19,801 nucleotides of DNA from the NCBI GenBank assembly GCA_903928045.1, contig CAIYPH010000320.1:1-19801 (forward strand). The letters run 5' to 3'. Position numbers and translations under genes: made by a program. The notes below the pieces were generated by a model, which searched no databases, was not told the DNA's origin, and worked only from the letters and a program-made list of their open reading frames with translations. Of the stretch, positions 6,010 to 13,339 are shown piece after piece (position 1 is the first letter of the stretch; the number at the start of each line of letters is the position of its first letter). Source of the DNA: an uncultured Rhodospirillales bacterium. GTDB taxonomy: Bacteria > Pseudomonadota > Alphaproteobacteria > Acetobacterales > Acetobacteraceae.

Positions 6010-8601
6010 TCAGCCCGCGATACGTTGCAGCCCGAACCGATCATACTGAAGTACTGCGGCACCCAGTCGGAACAACAGCCCGTCCGCGCCATGGCCCAGG
6101 ATCTCCATCGCCGCGTCCACCGGCGCATCCGAGGCGAGAAAATGAGGGACCTTCATTGCCGTCAGCATGGCTTCGAATGGCCCGGGAACCGAGGTCGGCA
6201 GGGCTACCAGAAAATCGTGTGCGCCCAGCCGCGTGGCGAAGTGATCGCTTGGATCGAGGGCGAAGCTGGTGAACCGCGAACTGCGGTCAAGCAGCGCCAA
6301 GTCCGCCTGCCGCCTCGCCGCCAATCCTGTGCTGTAGGTCAAGTCCAGAACCGCGGCCCAGGCAGCGTCCCGTGCTCGCAGCTCTTCCTCGATCACCGCC
6401 AGCCGTTCCGGATGCGTCGCCTGCTCGACCAGATGCCGGTTCATCTGTGGAATGTGCCATATCGGCTCATTCTCGATGAGCCGCCACGTTGCCTCGATGA
6501 TTCTCGCATCCTCGTAGACCCGACCAAGGCCGTGCCGTCCGCGCCCGCCGCGCAACAGCGGCAGCAGGTCGCGATCCGCCGGCGTCAGCAGCAGTACTCG
6601 TGGATCAGCGAATCCCTCGGGCCGGGCGCGACCACCGTGGCGATGAAGCCGGCCGATGCGCTGCAACAGCACGTCCACCGGGCAAAGATCGGTGATCAGG
6701 AAATCGGCATCGAGGTCCAGTGAGACTTCCAGCGTTTGCGTGCCGATCACAACCCGCGCCGTCGAGATGCTGGTCTTGCCGAAATTGGCTTCCACCGCCG
6801 CATCCAGCAAGCGGCGATCGGACGGGGCGAAGCGCCCATGATGCAGTGTGGGCACCCCTGCTACCCGGAACAACGCCGGATGCGCTGTTCCGGCCAGCGC
6901 TTCCAGCGCCTGGGCGGTCGCGATGGCGTCGCGCACAGTGTTGCGGATCACCAAAACCTTCGCCCCACGCTCGGCCGCGGCCAATGCCGCGGCACCGACC
7001 GCCTCGGCATTGCCGATCACCGACACAGCTTCGATACGAACAGTCTTGGTCGTTCCGGTGGGCGCCACTTGTCGAACGTGGATGCGATCGGCCTCCGCCC
7101 AGCTCAGCGCTGGATACGGCACCGCTTCGGCGGCGGCCAATGACGGGCAAGGGGTGCCGAGCAGGCGAGCCTGCATACCAGCTCCTAGTGTCGCCGACAA
7201 CAGAAGGGCATGACCGCCGGCCTGCAGATGGCCGCGCAGCAGGTTGCTCAGCAGCGTCTCCATGTAACGGTCGGAGGCATGCACTTCGTCCACCACCAGC
7301 AGATGCCGCAATAGCGCGGTGCCACGGAGATGCGCATGTCGGGTGGAGATGGCGCCCAGCAAGGCCTGATCCACCGTACCGACCGCCAGTTGCGCCGCCA
7401 GAAAGCGCTTCGGGTGTTCGGCGGCCCAGCGGGCGCGCCGCGCCGCCTCGTCCGCCCGGTCGCTCCACTCGAAGGCGAAGCCGGGTAGCATGTATCCCTT
7501 GGCGTCGTCGGCGCCGACCTGGCCCGGGACCGCCAGAACTACCGCGGGGCTGTCATCGGGCGCGAACATGGCATCGCGGAACCTCTTGAGGCGCGCAAAC
7601 ATCTGGGTGGCGGCGGCGCGCGTCGGCAGGGCGAAATACAGCCCGTCGACGGCGCCGGCGGCAAACAAATGCCGGAAGCGCCACAGCGCCGCCTCAGTCT
7701 TGCCGGACCCAGTCTCGGCCTCCAGCACGACGCAGTGCGCGGTGGGCAGGATAGCGTCGCGCTGGATCGGCCGGGGAGACACGCCACCGAAGGCGGCGGC
7801 GAAGCTCAAGCGCCGCCGTCGGACCGCCTTGCGCCGCTCCTCCACCGCTAGCCCCACCTGGCGAAGGGCCCGGTCGGCGGCTGGTTGTGCGTGTGCCATG
7901 CGATCGACGGCCTGGCCGTGCGCGAACGGAAAAAACCCGGTGTCGGACCCCAGCCAGTCAGCCAGCATCAGCAGCCCGGCGAAAGCGTGGTGGAACGCCG
8001 GCGACTCCGGCAGTGGCGGGCCAGGCGCGAAAGCGGGCGCGAACCAGCGATCGAGCGCTTCGCGCATCGGCGCCAACTCGGCGATCGGATCGCTGCCTGT
8101 CGCATCAGGGCTCCAATAGAGGACGGCGTTGGCTGGATCCTTCGACCAAGGGCGACCGTGGTGGGCGAAAACGGTGTCCCAGATTTCTTGCGCATCTTCC
8201 GATGCGAACCAACCGTCCATTCGTTCGATGCCGAGCACCGCACACAGGCGTTCGCTCAATGGATCGTTGAACACCCAGGCGAGTTGATCGATATGCCCGA
8301 CGATGGAGGCCTTCGGATCGATCCGCCGACGAAAGCCCCGATTGGCTTTGCCTATGTCATGGAGGAACGAAAGTGCCTCCAACCGGGTGCATGTTACGGG
8401 ATCTAATTTAGTGCGATCGGCGGCCGCGGCCAGGCGCTTATTGATAGTAGGCTGCGCAAGCAGTGCCCCGACAACAGCGGCGACATCGGCGGAATGGTCG
8501 ACCAGGCTATGCCAACCAGTGATCTGTTGACCGAGATCGCGCTCCAATTTGGCCCAAAGCGAAGCAGCGGTAAGGTTGCTCCGAACAGCATCAACGTTCA
8601 T
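6010..8601 (-). CDS. cas3: Cas3, HD nuclease-helicase effector of type I-E
   Basis: Cas3 is recruited by target-bound Cascade, nicks the displaced strand and degrades DNA 3' to 5' while translocating. The 863-aa product is full length (E. coli 888). N-terminal HD domain: H36 in VDHSADV, H81-D82 in LHDIGKA, H147-H148 in FAHHGRPW and D215 in LADWLGSD. Superfamily-2 helicase: Walker A AETGSGKT at 295-302, DEVH at 438-441, SAT at 469-471, TQTLEVSLDLD at 621-631 and QRIGRLHRHG at 647-656. All catalytic motifs look intact. The ATG at 8601 has no obvious Shine-Dalgarno. It is the first gene of the cas block, 99 bases downstream of the recombinase-associated gene on the same strand, so read-through from the neighbouring element is possible. 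Confidence 0.97.
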   Translation of the reverse strand: MNVDAVRSNLTAASLWAKLERDLGQQITGWHSLVDHSADVAAVVGALLAQPTINKRLAAAADRTKLDPVTCTRLEALSFLHDIGKANRGFRRRIDPKASIVGHIDQLAWVFNDPLSERLCAVLGIERMDGWFASEDAQEIWDTVFAHHGRPWSKDPANAVLYWSPDATGSDPIAELAPMREALDRWFAPAFAPGPPLPESPAFHHAFAGLLMLADWLGSDTGFFPFAHGQAVDRMAHAQPAADRALRQVGLAVEERRKAVRRRRLSFAAAFGGVSPRPIQRDAILPTAHCVVLEAETGSGKTEAALWRFRHLFAAGAVDGLYFALPTRAAATQMFARLKRFRDAMFAPDDSPAVVLAVPGQVGADDAKGYMLPGFAFEWSDRADEAARRARWAAEHPKRFLAAQLAVGTVDQALLGAISTRHAHLRGTALLRHLLVVDEVHASDRYMETLLSNLLRGHLQAGGHALLLSATLGAGMQARLLGTPCPSLAAAEAVPYPALSWAEADRIHVRQVAPTGTTKTVRIEAVSVIGNAEAVGAAALAAAERGAKVLVIRNTVRDAIATAQALEALAGTAHPALFRVAGVPTLHHGRFAPSDRRLLDAAVEANFGKTSISTARVVIGTQTLEVSLDLDADFLITDLCPVDVLLQRIGRLHRHGGRARPEGFADPRVLLLTPADRDLLPLLRGGRGRHGLGRVYEDARIIEATWRLIENEPIWHIPQMNRHLVEQATHPERLAVIEEELRARDAAWAAVLDLTYSTGLAARRQADLALLDRSSRFTSFALDPSDHFATRLGAHDFLVALPTSVPGPFEAMLTAMKVPHFLASDAPVDAAMEILGHGADGLLFRLGAAVLQYDRFGLQRIAG

Positions 8602-8700
8602 TGGTAGATGATCGCAAAATATGATTCGCCCGCAACACTGAGCGGCGTGCGATTCGTCGCATGAATATTGCCATCCGTTGATTCCCGAAAGGTGCTTATA
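8602..8700 (-). other. cas3 upstream region and probable boundary with the mobile element
   Basis: This 99-base gap separates the last gene of the recombinase cassette from cas3. It contains a short hairpin, TGCGA-TTCG-TCGCA (8648-8661), which could be an operator or a weak stem-loop. An AT-rich stretch, ATCATATTTTGCGATC, lies just before cas3, but I see no convincing -35/-10 pair at normal spacing. Because a serine recombinase cassette ends here, an attachment-site remnant is possible, but none can be recognised without the other end of the element. Confidence 0.35.
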
Positions 8701-9135
8701 TCAGGTGCCTCGGCATGGTTGGTGTCCAAAGACGCCCTGGGACGCCGCGCTAGCCACTTTGCCCGCGAGTATAGCGGCTTGTGCGATCCACTCCACCGGA
8801 AACGGTTCCATTAGCCCCGGCAGCGTCATCCCCTCCGGCTGCCGCCCATCCAGGATCGCCTTCACCACCTCCGGCGCCAGCAGGGCCAGCCGCAGGATGC
8901 GCGAGACGTAGGAGGCGTTGATCTTCTCCGCCGCGGCCAACTCGGTGATCGTGGCGAACCGCCCGGTCTCCAGCATCCGCAGCCAGCGGAACGCCCGCGC
9001 CACCGCCTTGATCAGGGTAATGTCGTGCCGCGACTCCACCTCCAGCACGCCGGGCGTGATGATCGCCTTGCGCCCGCCGCGCGACTTCACGGCCAGCGGG
9101 ATGACCACTGTCAGGGTGTGACTGTCGCCGCTCAT
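8701..9135 (-). CDS. Recombinase-associated protein with ParB/KorB-like HTH
   Basis: This 144-aa protein begins with a basic segment (LAVKSRGGRKAIITPG, 14-29) followed by a helical domain with ITELAAAEKINASYVSRILR (63-82), a ParB/KorB-style helix-turn-helix, then LLAPEVVKAILDGRQPEG. It probably binds DNA, perhaps near the recombinase sites. Its ATG at 9135 overlaps the recombinase stop (ATGA, 9132-9135), so the two are coupled. Proteins I remember of this type end shortly after the EPFPVEW-x-x-Q motif (here 110-119). This one runs about 25 residues further with an unrelated-looking tail, which may mark the element junction or an altered 3' end. Function is inferred from the HTH and neighbours only. 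Confidence 0.75.
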   Translation of the reverse strand: MSGDSHTLTVVIPLAVKSRGGRKAIITPGVLEVESRHDITLIKAVARAFRWLRMLETGRFATITELAAAEKINASYVSRILRLALLAPEVVKAILDGRQPEGMTLPGLMEPFPVEWIAQAAILAGKVASAASQGVFGHQPCRGT

Positions 9136-10484
9136 GCCGCGGCTCTCTCGACGCCGGCGTTTCGTGCCTCGAGGTCGCGGACCAGACTGCCGAGCCCGTC
9201 GAGCCGCAGCCGAACCGCGGCGCCGTCGGCCCGCACGTCAACGCGGTCCACCAGCAGCCGGACGATCCGCGCCTGTTCGGCATAGAACAACTCGTCCCAC
9301 AACGGCTCGATCCGCTCCAAGGCCCGCAGCACCTCGTGCTCGGTGACGTCGGACGCCGACCCCCACGCCGCCCGCCAGGTGCCGACGACGACTTCGGGCT
9401 GGCGCAACAGGGCGCGCACCTCCGCTACGACCGCGGCCTCGATGTCGCCGGCGGGCAGCCGAGCGATCGCCGGTCGCTCCGTCCCGCCGCCCTTCAGGAC
9501 CGTCTGGCTGATGTAGTAGCGGTATATCTGTCCCCGCCGCCCGCGGCTGTGGCTCGGCGACATGGCGCGCCCGTCGCTGTCGAAGATCAGGCCGCGCAGC
9601 AGGGGGTCGGTGGTGTTCCGGGACCGGTTGACCCGCACCCGCGGGTTGACCTGCAAGATGGCGTGCGCCGCATCCCACGCGGCCTGAGTGAGGATCGCTT
9701 CATGCTCGCCGGGATAGGCGGTGCCCTTGTGGACGGCATCGCCGAGATACACACGGTTGTTGAGGATGCGGTAGATGTCGACCTTGTTGAGCGGCTTCCC
9801 CCGTTTCGTGGTGGCGCCCTCGGCGCGGAGTTGCCGGGCGAGTTTCATCCCCGACTCCAACTCCACGAACCCCTGAAAGATGCGCCGCACCAGCGCCGCC
9901 TCAGTTTCGTTCACCACTAGCTTGCGGTCCCGCACGTCGTAGCCGAGCGGCGGGCAGCCTCCCATCCACATGCCCCGTTTGCGAGAGGCGGCAAATTTGT
10001 CGCGAATGCGCTCGCCAATGACCTCTCGTTCAAATTGGGCAAATGATAACAGTATGTTGAGCGTCAACCGCCCCATCGACGTGGTCGTGTTGAACGACTG
10101 GGTGACCGAAACAAACGTCACCTGGTTGGCGTCGAATACGTCCACCAGCTTCGAGAAGTCCATCAATGCGCGGCTGAGCCTGTCGATCTTATAGACGACC
10201 ACAACATCGATTAGCCCGTCCTTGATGTCGGCGATCAGACGTTTCAGCGCGGGCCGTTCCAACGTGCCGCCGGACACGCCGCCGTCGTCGTAGCGATCTC
10301 GGACCAGCACCCAGCCCTCGGCGCGCTGGCTGGTGATGTAGGCCTCGCAAGACTCGCGCTGGGCGTCGAGCGAGTTGAACTCCATCTCGAGCCCCTCCTC
10401 GCTCGACTTCCGGGTGTAGACCGCGCAGCGAAGTTTCCGCACCGTGACCGGCATGATGCCGGTGCCCTTCGTGTCCTTCTTCAT
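9132..10484 (-). CDS. Large serine recombinase (resolvase/integrase family)
   Basis: The 450-aa protein is a site-specific recombinase that would integrate or excise the element. N-terminal resolvase domain: catalytic S27 within YTRKSSEEG (R25-x-S27), YDDGGVSGGTLERPAL at 65-80, and YKIDRLSR with D101, R102 and R105. It then has SFAQFEREVIGERIRDK and a Recombinase domain from about 165 (GGCPPLGYDV onwards). The region where many large serine recombinases carry a Cys4 zinc ribbon reads LLRGLIFDSDGRAMSPSHSR and has no cysteine, so a metal site is absent there. A C-terminal helix-rich part follows. The start at 10484 is favoured by an ATGA overlap with the DUF2924 gene; MPVTVRK at 10454 is an alternative. 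Confidence 0.93.
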   Translation of the reverse strand: MKKDTKGTGIMPVTVRKLRCAVYTRKSSEEGLEMEFNSLDAQRESCEAYITSQRAEGWVLVRDRYDDGGVSGGTLERPALKRLIADIKDGLIDVVVVYKIDRLSRALMDFSKLVDVFDANQVTFVSVTQSFNTTTSMGRLTLNILLSFAQFEREVIGERIRDKFAASRKRGMWMGGCPPLGYDVRDRKLVVNETEAALVRRIFQGFVELESGMKLARQLRAEGATTKRGKPLNKVDIYRILNNRVYLGDAVHKGTAYPGEHEAILTQAAWDAAHAILQVNPRVRVNRSRNTTDPLLRGLIFDSDGRAMSPSHSRGRRGQIYRYYISQTVLKGGGTERPAIARLPAGDIEAAVVAEVRALLRQPEVVVGTWRAAWGSASDVTEHEVLRALERIEPLWDELFYAEQARIVRLLVDRVDVRADGAAVRLRLDGLGSLVRDLEARNAGVERAAA

Positions 10485-10987
10485 GCGGCACCTCGGCTCG
10501 GGCGCAGGCCGAAGAAGACGCGCCCATTCCAGCGGGTGCCGGTGATGCCGCGGGCAATGGCGGACAGAGATTTGTATGGGCGCCCCTGGTAATCGTAGCC
10601 GTCGCGGGTCACGGTGACGAGGTGCTCGACGCCCTGGTATTCCCGGATCAGCTGCGTGCCGGCGATCGGCCTGTCATCGCCGCGCATGCGGCGGACGGTG
10701 ATATTGCCGCCGTCGAATTGCTCGCCCAACGCTTCGAGGCGGGCCAGCGTCTCGGGCTTCAAGCCGCCATAGGCCAGTTCCTGGACCCGGTAGGAGAGCC
10801 GGCTCTCCAGGAAGCGGCGATTGTAGGGCGGCGGCTCGGTGCCGAACAGCGTGCGCCACTGCGCCTTCAGCGCCGCGATGTCGGCCGCCTTAAGGGCGTC
10901 GAGGCGACCGAGGACGTCGGCTTTCGGGATGGCCGGCGCGGTGAAGGTGGGCGTCGTGCCCGGCTTGGGCTTGCGAGGGCGGGTCAT
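10481..10987 (-). CDS. DUF2924 family protein, recombinase partner of unknown function
   Basis: The 168-aa product matches the DUF2924 pattern as I know it: ALKAQWRTLFGTEPPPYNRR (39-58), FLESRLSYRVQELAYGGL (59-76), and a C-terminal part with GTQLIREYQGVEHLVTV, GYDYQGRPYKSLSAIAR and ITGTRWNGRVFFGL. The C-terminal segment resembles small DNA- or nucleoprotein-binding modules seen in phage proteins, but no catalytic residues are evident. Such genes often sit directly before serine recombinases in alphaproteobacterial elements. It overlaps the recombinase start by four bases (10481-10484) and the preceding 67-aa gene by four bases (10984-10987). A role as recombination accessory factor is an inference from that coupling. 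Confidence 0.85.
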   Translation of the reverse strand: MTRPRKPKPGTTPTFTAPAIPKADVLGRLDALKAADIAALKAQWRTLFGTEPPPYNRRFLESRLSYRVQELAYGGLKPETLARLEALGEQFDGGNITVRRMRGDDRPIAGTQLIREYQGVEHLVTVTRDGYDYQGRPYKSLSAIARGITGTRWNGRVFFGLRPSRGAA

Positions 10988-11187
10988 GCGTCTCTCCGTT
11001 TGGTGGGATTCGCATGACGGCGCTGGTCGGCGGTGAAGTGTAGCAACCGCTCTCCCCGGTCAGCAGGTGGGTCGGCGGAATTCTCGCCGGTGCGGCTCCG
11101 CAGCCGCAGCAGGCCGCGGGCGAGGATGTCGCAGACTTCGACGAGGTGGGGCGGGAGGTGGGGATTGGTGGGCTGCGGCAGGGGCAT
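10984..11187 (-). CDS. Small conserved-looking protein of the recombinase cassette
   Basis: A 67-aa protein with a proline-rich start and the amphipathic helix PHLVEVCDILARGLLRLRSR (13-32), followed by a polar tail. I do not recognise a named domain. It is kept as real because its stop overlaps the DUF2924 start by four bases (ATGA, 10984-10987), as do the next two junctions, and similar short ORFs precede DUF2924 genes in related elements as far as I recall. The helix could mediate protein-protein contact with the recombinase or DUF2924 protein, which is speculative. The ribosome site is weak (GGA seven bases upstream). Confidence 0.65.
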   Translation of the reverse strand: MPLPQPTNPHLPPHLVEVCDILARGLLRLRSRTGENSADPPADRGERLLHFTADQRRHANPTKRRDA

Positions 11188-11264
11188 GACGATCCATCGC
11201 TAATTTTCCTGCCCGTTATCTACCGGTCCACCCGCTCGCTTTTCGCAAGAGGTCCACCGCGGCG

Positions 11265-11507
11265 TCACGCCATCTCGGGAACCTTGCCGTAGACATTGAG
11301 GTATTCCGGCTCCCCGTAGTCGCCGACATCCTCGTCGGCCATGATCCGGACGATATGGCCGCCGACGATCATACCGCTGGTCATCGCCTTCTCGGCGCGA
11401 CGCTGCGCCTCCTCGGGGTTGCGGCAGGCGATCGCGGGGCCGGGCTTCAGCCCGCCGCGCTTTCCCTGGGTGTAGGGCTGGAAGATGATGCGTTCGGCGA
11501 TGGCCAT
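11265..11507 (-). CDS. Small phage-type protein of unknown function (80 aa)
   Basis: The 80-aa product starts MAIAERIIFQPYTQGKRGG and contains a helix rich in E/R (NPEEAQRRAEKAM), then a hydrophobic strand (SGMIVGGHIVRIMA) and an acidic end, DEDVGDYGEPEYL. The pattern resembles short proteins often found in early regions of alphaproteobacterial prophages; no function is known to me. A GGAG Shine-Dalgarno lies seven bases before the ATG at 11507. It stands between the 223-aa gene (54-base gap) and the recombinase cassette (77-base gap), so it may be expressed with either. An anti-CRISPR role is possible only by position and size. Confidence 0.7.
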   Translation of the reverse strand: MAIAERIIFQPYTQGKRGGLKPGPAIACRNPEEAQRRAEKAMTSGMIVGGHIVRIMADEDVGDYGEPEYLNVYGKVPEMA

Positions 11508-11561
11508 GGTGGAACTCCATAAAGTGACGTCGGTCGCGATGTTGCGCTGGTGACCAGATGG

Positions 11562-12233
11562 TCAGGGTGCACTGGCCAGAGCCTCGGGATTGATGAGGCG
11601 CCAGAGCGGGATCAGCTTTTTCTTCACGGTGCTGGTGGCCGGCGGCTTCTCGGCGTGCTCAGAAAACCACCGGTCCATCCGCCGGATCAGCTCGCCCTGG
11701 GTCTTCGGCACGCCATCAACGTAAAGCAAGTGGCACACCTCGACCCAGAAGCGGTCCCAATCGAACTGCGGCGGCGGTCCGCGGCGAATGGACGTCACTA
11801 TGACCGGCGGAACCACCGCCGGATTCAGCCCATTTGCCGCTTCGAAGCGCTCGATCTCGGCGTGGCCGAACACCAGCGCCGCCCGGCGAACCACCAACCC
11901 GACGTCGCCGTCGGCCTTGCGCGAGAGTTCGCAGTAGCAATTCGGCGCGGCTCGGAACTGGTTCACACAGCGTTCGCCATCCTGGATGACGTGCCAGCCA
12001 TCCGATGGCGTCAATTCGATCGGCCCCGTGTGGCGGCGGGAACCGGCCGGCAACCGCACCACGTCACCTGGGGCGTCATCTCGCAGCGTTCCGTGATCCA
12101 GCTGCAGCCCGGTGACCACCGCCGAGATCACCAGTTCCTCCGCCAACACATAGGAGGCGATGTCCCATTCCGACATCTGCCAGCGGGCGCAGATTTCTTC
12201 GAGCCGATAGAAAGGTTTCCTTGGATTGCTCAT
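11562..12233 (-). CDS. Unknown element protein with N-terminal HTH-like segment
   Basis: This 223-aa protein has no family I can name with confidence. The N-terminus, FYRLEEICARWQMSEWDIAS (8-27), looks like a DNA-binding helix-turn-helix of the excisionase/MerR style. The middle is mixed strand with a stretch of basic and proline residues (VTSIRRGPPPQFDWDRFW). The C-terminus has TQGELIRRMDRWFSEH and STVKKKLIPLWRLI, a helical end seen in some phage and transposon accessory proteins. A GAGGAG Shine-Dalgarno (12245-12250) lies 11 bases before the ATG and covers the stop of the XRE gene. It is probably part of the immunity operon; a regulatory or excision-related role is a guess. Confidence 0.75.
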   Translation of the reverse strand: MSNPRKPFYRLEEICARWQMSEWDIASYVLAEELVISAVVTGLQLDHGTLRDDAPGDVVRLPAGSRRHTGPIELTPSDGWHVIQDGERCVNQFRAAPNCYCELSRKADGDVGLVVRRAALVFGHAEIERFEAANGLNPAVVPPVIVTSIRRGPPPQFDWDRFWVEVCHLLYVDGVPKTQGELIRRMDRWFSEHAEKPPATSTVKKKLIPLWRLINPEALASAP

Positions 12234-12249
12234 GGCGTAATCATCTCCT

Positions 12250-12531
12250 CTAACGAAATCCGTTGTTGCGCATGCGGCGATAGGCGATCACGACCCGAGG
12301 TATGTCGCGCTTCATGTCGGGTGGCAGCCGGTTGGCCTCGACGAAAATCTCATCAATGGTCAGGCCGAGGATGGCGGCGGCCTTCTCGATCACCGGATCG
12401 CTCGGCGGCTTCTCGAAGTCCCGCTCGATGCGGGACCAATAGGCTGGCGAGATCTCCATCCGCTCGCAGATCTCGTTCAGACCGATGCCCAACTCCAGGC
12501 GCCGGGCCCTGATCACGCTGCCGAAGCTCAT
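12250..12531 (-). CDS. XRE-family transcriptional repressor
   Basis: A 93-aa single-domain HTH protein: SFGSVIRARRLELGIGLNEI followed by CERMEISPAYWSRIERDFEK, the typical XRE helix-turn-helix at about residues 16-40, then a dimerisation-like helix and a PPDMKRDI segment. Proteins of this type are the repressors of prophages and ICEs. It follows the ImmA-type peptidase gene with a four-base ATGA overlap (12528-12531). That pairing resembles the ImmR/ImmA switch of ICEBs1, where the peptidase cleaves the repressor. The probable target is the palindrome upstream of the peptidase gene. No acidic activation or ligand domain is present. Confidence 0.88.
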   Translation of the reverse strand: MSFGSVIRARRLELGIGLNEICERMEISPAYWSRIERDFEKPPSDPVIEKAAAILGLTIDEIFVEANRLPPDMKRDIPRVVIAYRRMRNNGFR

Positions 12532-13259
12532 GACTGCACTCCTCCAATCAGCCCGTATTGATCCAGTCGCACGGTGATAAAGCGCTCCGACACACCGAAG
12601 TCTCCGGCCAGGGCGGCAATCACCCCGGCCACCGCCTCGGGCGGGTTGCCTCGGGCAACCACCGGGCTGCCGGGACGTCCAAGGTTCGGGGCGCGGGTGA
12701 GCCGCAATCCCTCGCTGCGGGCATGGGTCAGCAACTGCGTGTGGACGCGCATCGGCGGCACCAGCAGCGCCCCCATGAACTCGTTGGCCCGCCGCTCTGC
12801 CGCCCGGGTCGCGCTGTCGAGCATGCCCGGCCCGGTAACGACGGTGCGATAGCGGCGCTCGGGCCGCCCCACCATGGCCGGCACGTCGAAGATCACATGG
12901 CCGAGTTCGTGCGCCGCGGTGCTGGCGGCCAGGTCCGGCCGGTCGGCGGTCATGCGGTGGTTGATCAGCACATAGGCCACGCCCGGCGTGTCGGGCTCCA
13001 TGTGACAGACACCGAGCACGGGATGCCCGAGGTCATCACGCAGGTCCTGCGCCAGGTTCCAGACAACGGACACCGCGCGACCGTTGACCTCGATATGCTG
13101 GACGGCGCCAGCGATGGTAGCGGCGTCGAGGGCGGGCCGATCGGCCCCGGTCGGGAGTTGGGCCCGCATCTGGGCGGCAACGGCACGGACGGAGCTCAGC
13201 GAGAGCCCTTTCGGGGCGCCGGTCGCCGGATCGTGGGGATAGCCGAGCTTGATGAACAT
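12528..13259 (-). CDS. ImmA/IrrE-type zinc metallopeptidase
   Basis: The 243-aa protein carries the zinc motif HELGH at 117-121 with the third-ligand segment AERRANEFMGALLVP (E155 within ExxAN), which together define the ImmA/IrrE peptidase domain (Peptidase_M78). In mobile elements such peptidases inactivate a partner XRE repressor, here the overlapping downstream gene. The start at 13259 is chosen because a perfect AGGAGG lies nine bases upstream; the GTG at 13307 would add 16 residues and lies inside the palindromic operator. The N-terminal 90 residues form a mixed region of unknown role, and the C-terminal part (about 225-243) may be a helix-loop contact region. It is the first gene of the leftward immunity operon. 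Confidence 0.88.
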   Translation of the reverse strand: MFIKLGYPHDPATGAPKGLSLSSVRAVAAQMRAQLPTGADRPALDAATIAGAVQHIEVNGRAVSVVWNLAQDLRDDLGHPVLGVCHMEPDTPGVAYVLINHRMTADRPDLAASTAAHELGHVIFDVPAMVGRPERRYRTVVTGPGMLDSATRAAERRANEFMGALLVPPMRVHTQLLTHARSEGLRLTRAPNLGRPGSPVVARGNPPEAVAGVIAALAGDFGVSERFITVRLDQYGLIGGVQS

Positions 13260-13268
13260 GCGGATGTT

Positions 13269-13274
13269 CCTCCT
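13269..13274 (-). promoter_or_regulatory. Strong Shine-Dalgarno that fixes the peptidase start
   Basis: The minus strand reads AGGAGG at these positions, nine bases before the ATG at 13259. It is the only full-consensus ribosome site I noticed in the window. It supports the 13259 start over the GTG at 13307. Confidence 0.85.
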
Positions 13275-13291
13275 ATGGTGTTGTGCACTTC

Positions 13292-13307
13292 GTGAACGGT
13301 AGTTCAC
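13292..13307. promoter_or_regulatory. Perfect palindrome, probable repressor operator
   Basis: GTGAAC-GGTA-GTTCAC is a perfect inverted repeat of 6-bp arms with a 4-base centre, 33 bases upstream of the metallopeptidase ATG. Its right end overlaps the proposed -10 element, so a bound XRE dimer would block leftward transcription. A GTGCAC palindrome lies four bases away at 13283-13288. Which protein binds is inferred from the XRE gene in the operon. Confidence 0.6.
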
Positions 13308-13335
13308 TCTATGTTCCTTACTCCTGCGATGTCTA
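13306..13335 (-). promoter_or_regulatory. Candidate leftward promoter of the immunity operon
   Basis: On the minus strand TAGACA (13330-13335), an 18-base spacer and TAGAGT (13306-13311) form a modest sigma-70-like promoter reading towards the metallopeptidase gene. Each hexamer deviates from consensus, so this is tentative. Overlap of the -10 with the palindrome makes autoregulation plausible. Confidence 0.35.
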
Positions 13336-13339
13336 GCCT

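Noticed and set aside
11225..11258. Direct repeat GGTCCACC at 11225 and 11251
   Set aside because: Two 8-base copies in GC-rich DNA with no supporting promoter or further copies; too weak to call an operator.
11550..13295. Long plus-strand frames (11550-12512 and 12558-13295)
   Set aside because: They lie antisense to the immunity operon, whose minus-strand proteins show HTH and HELGH motifs and proper ribosome sites.
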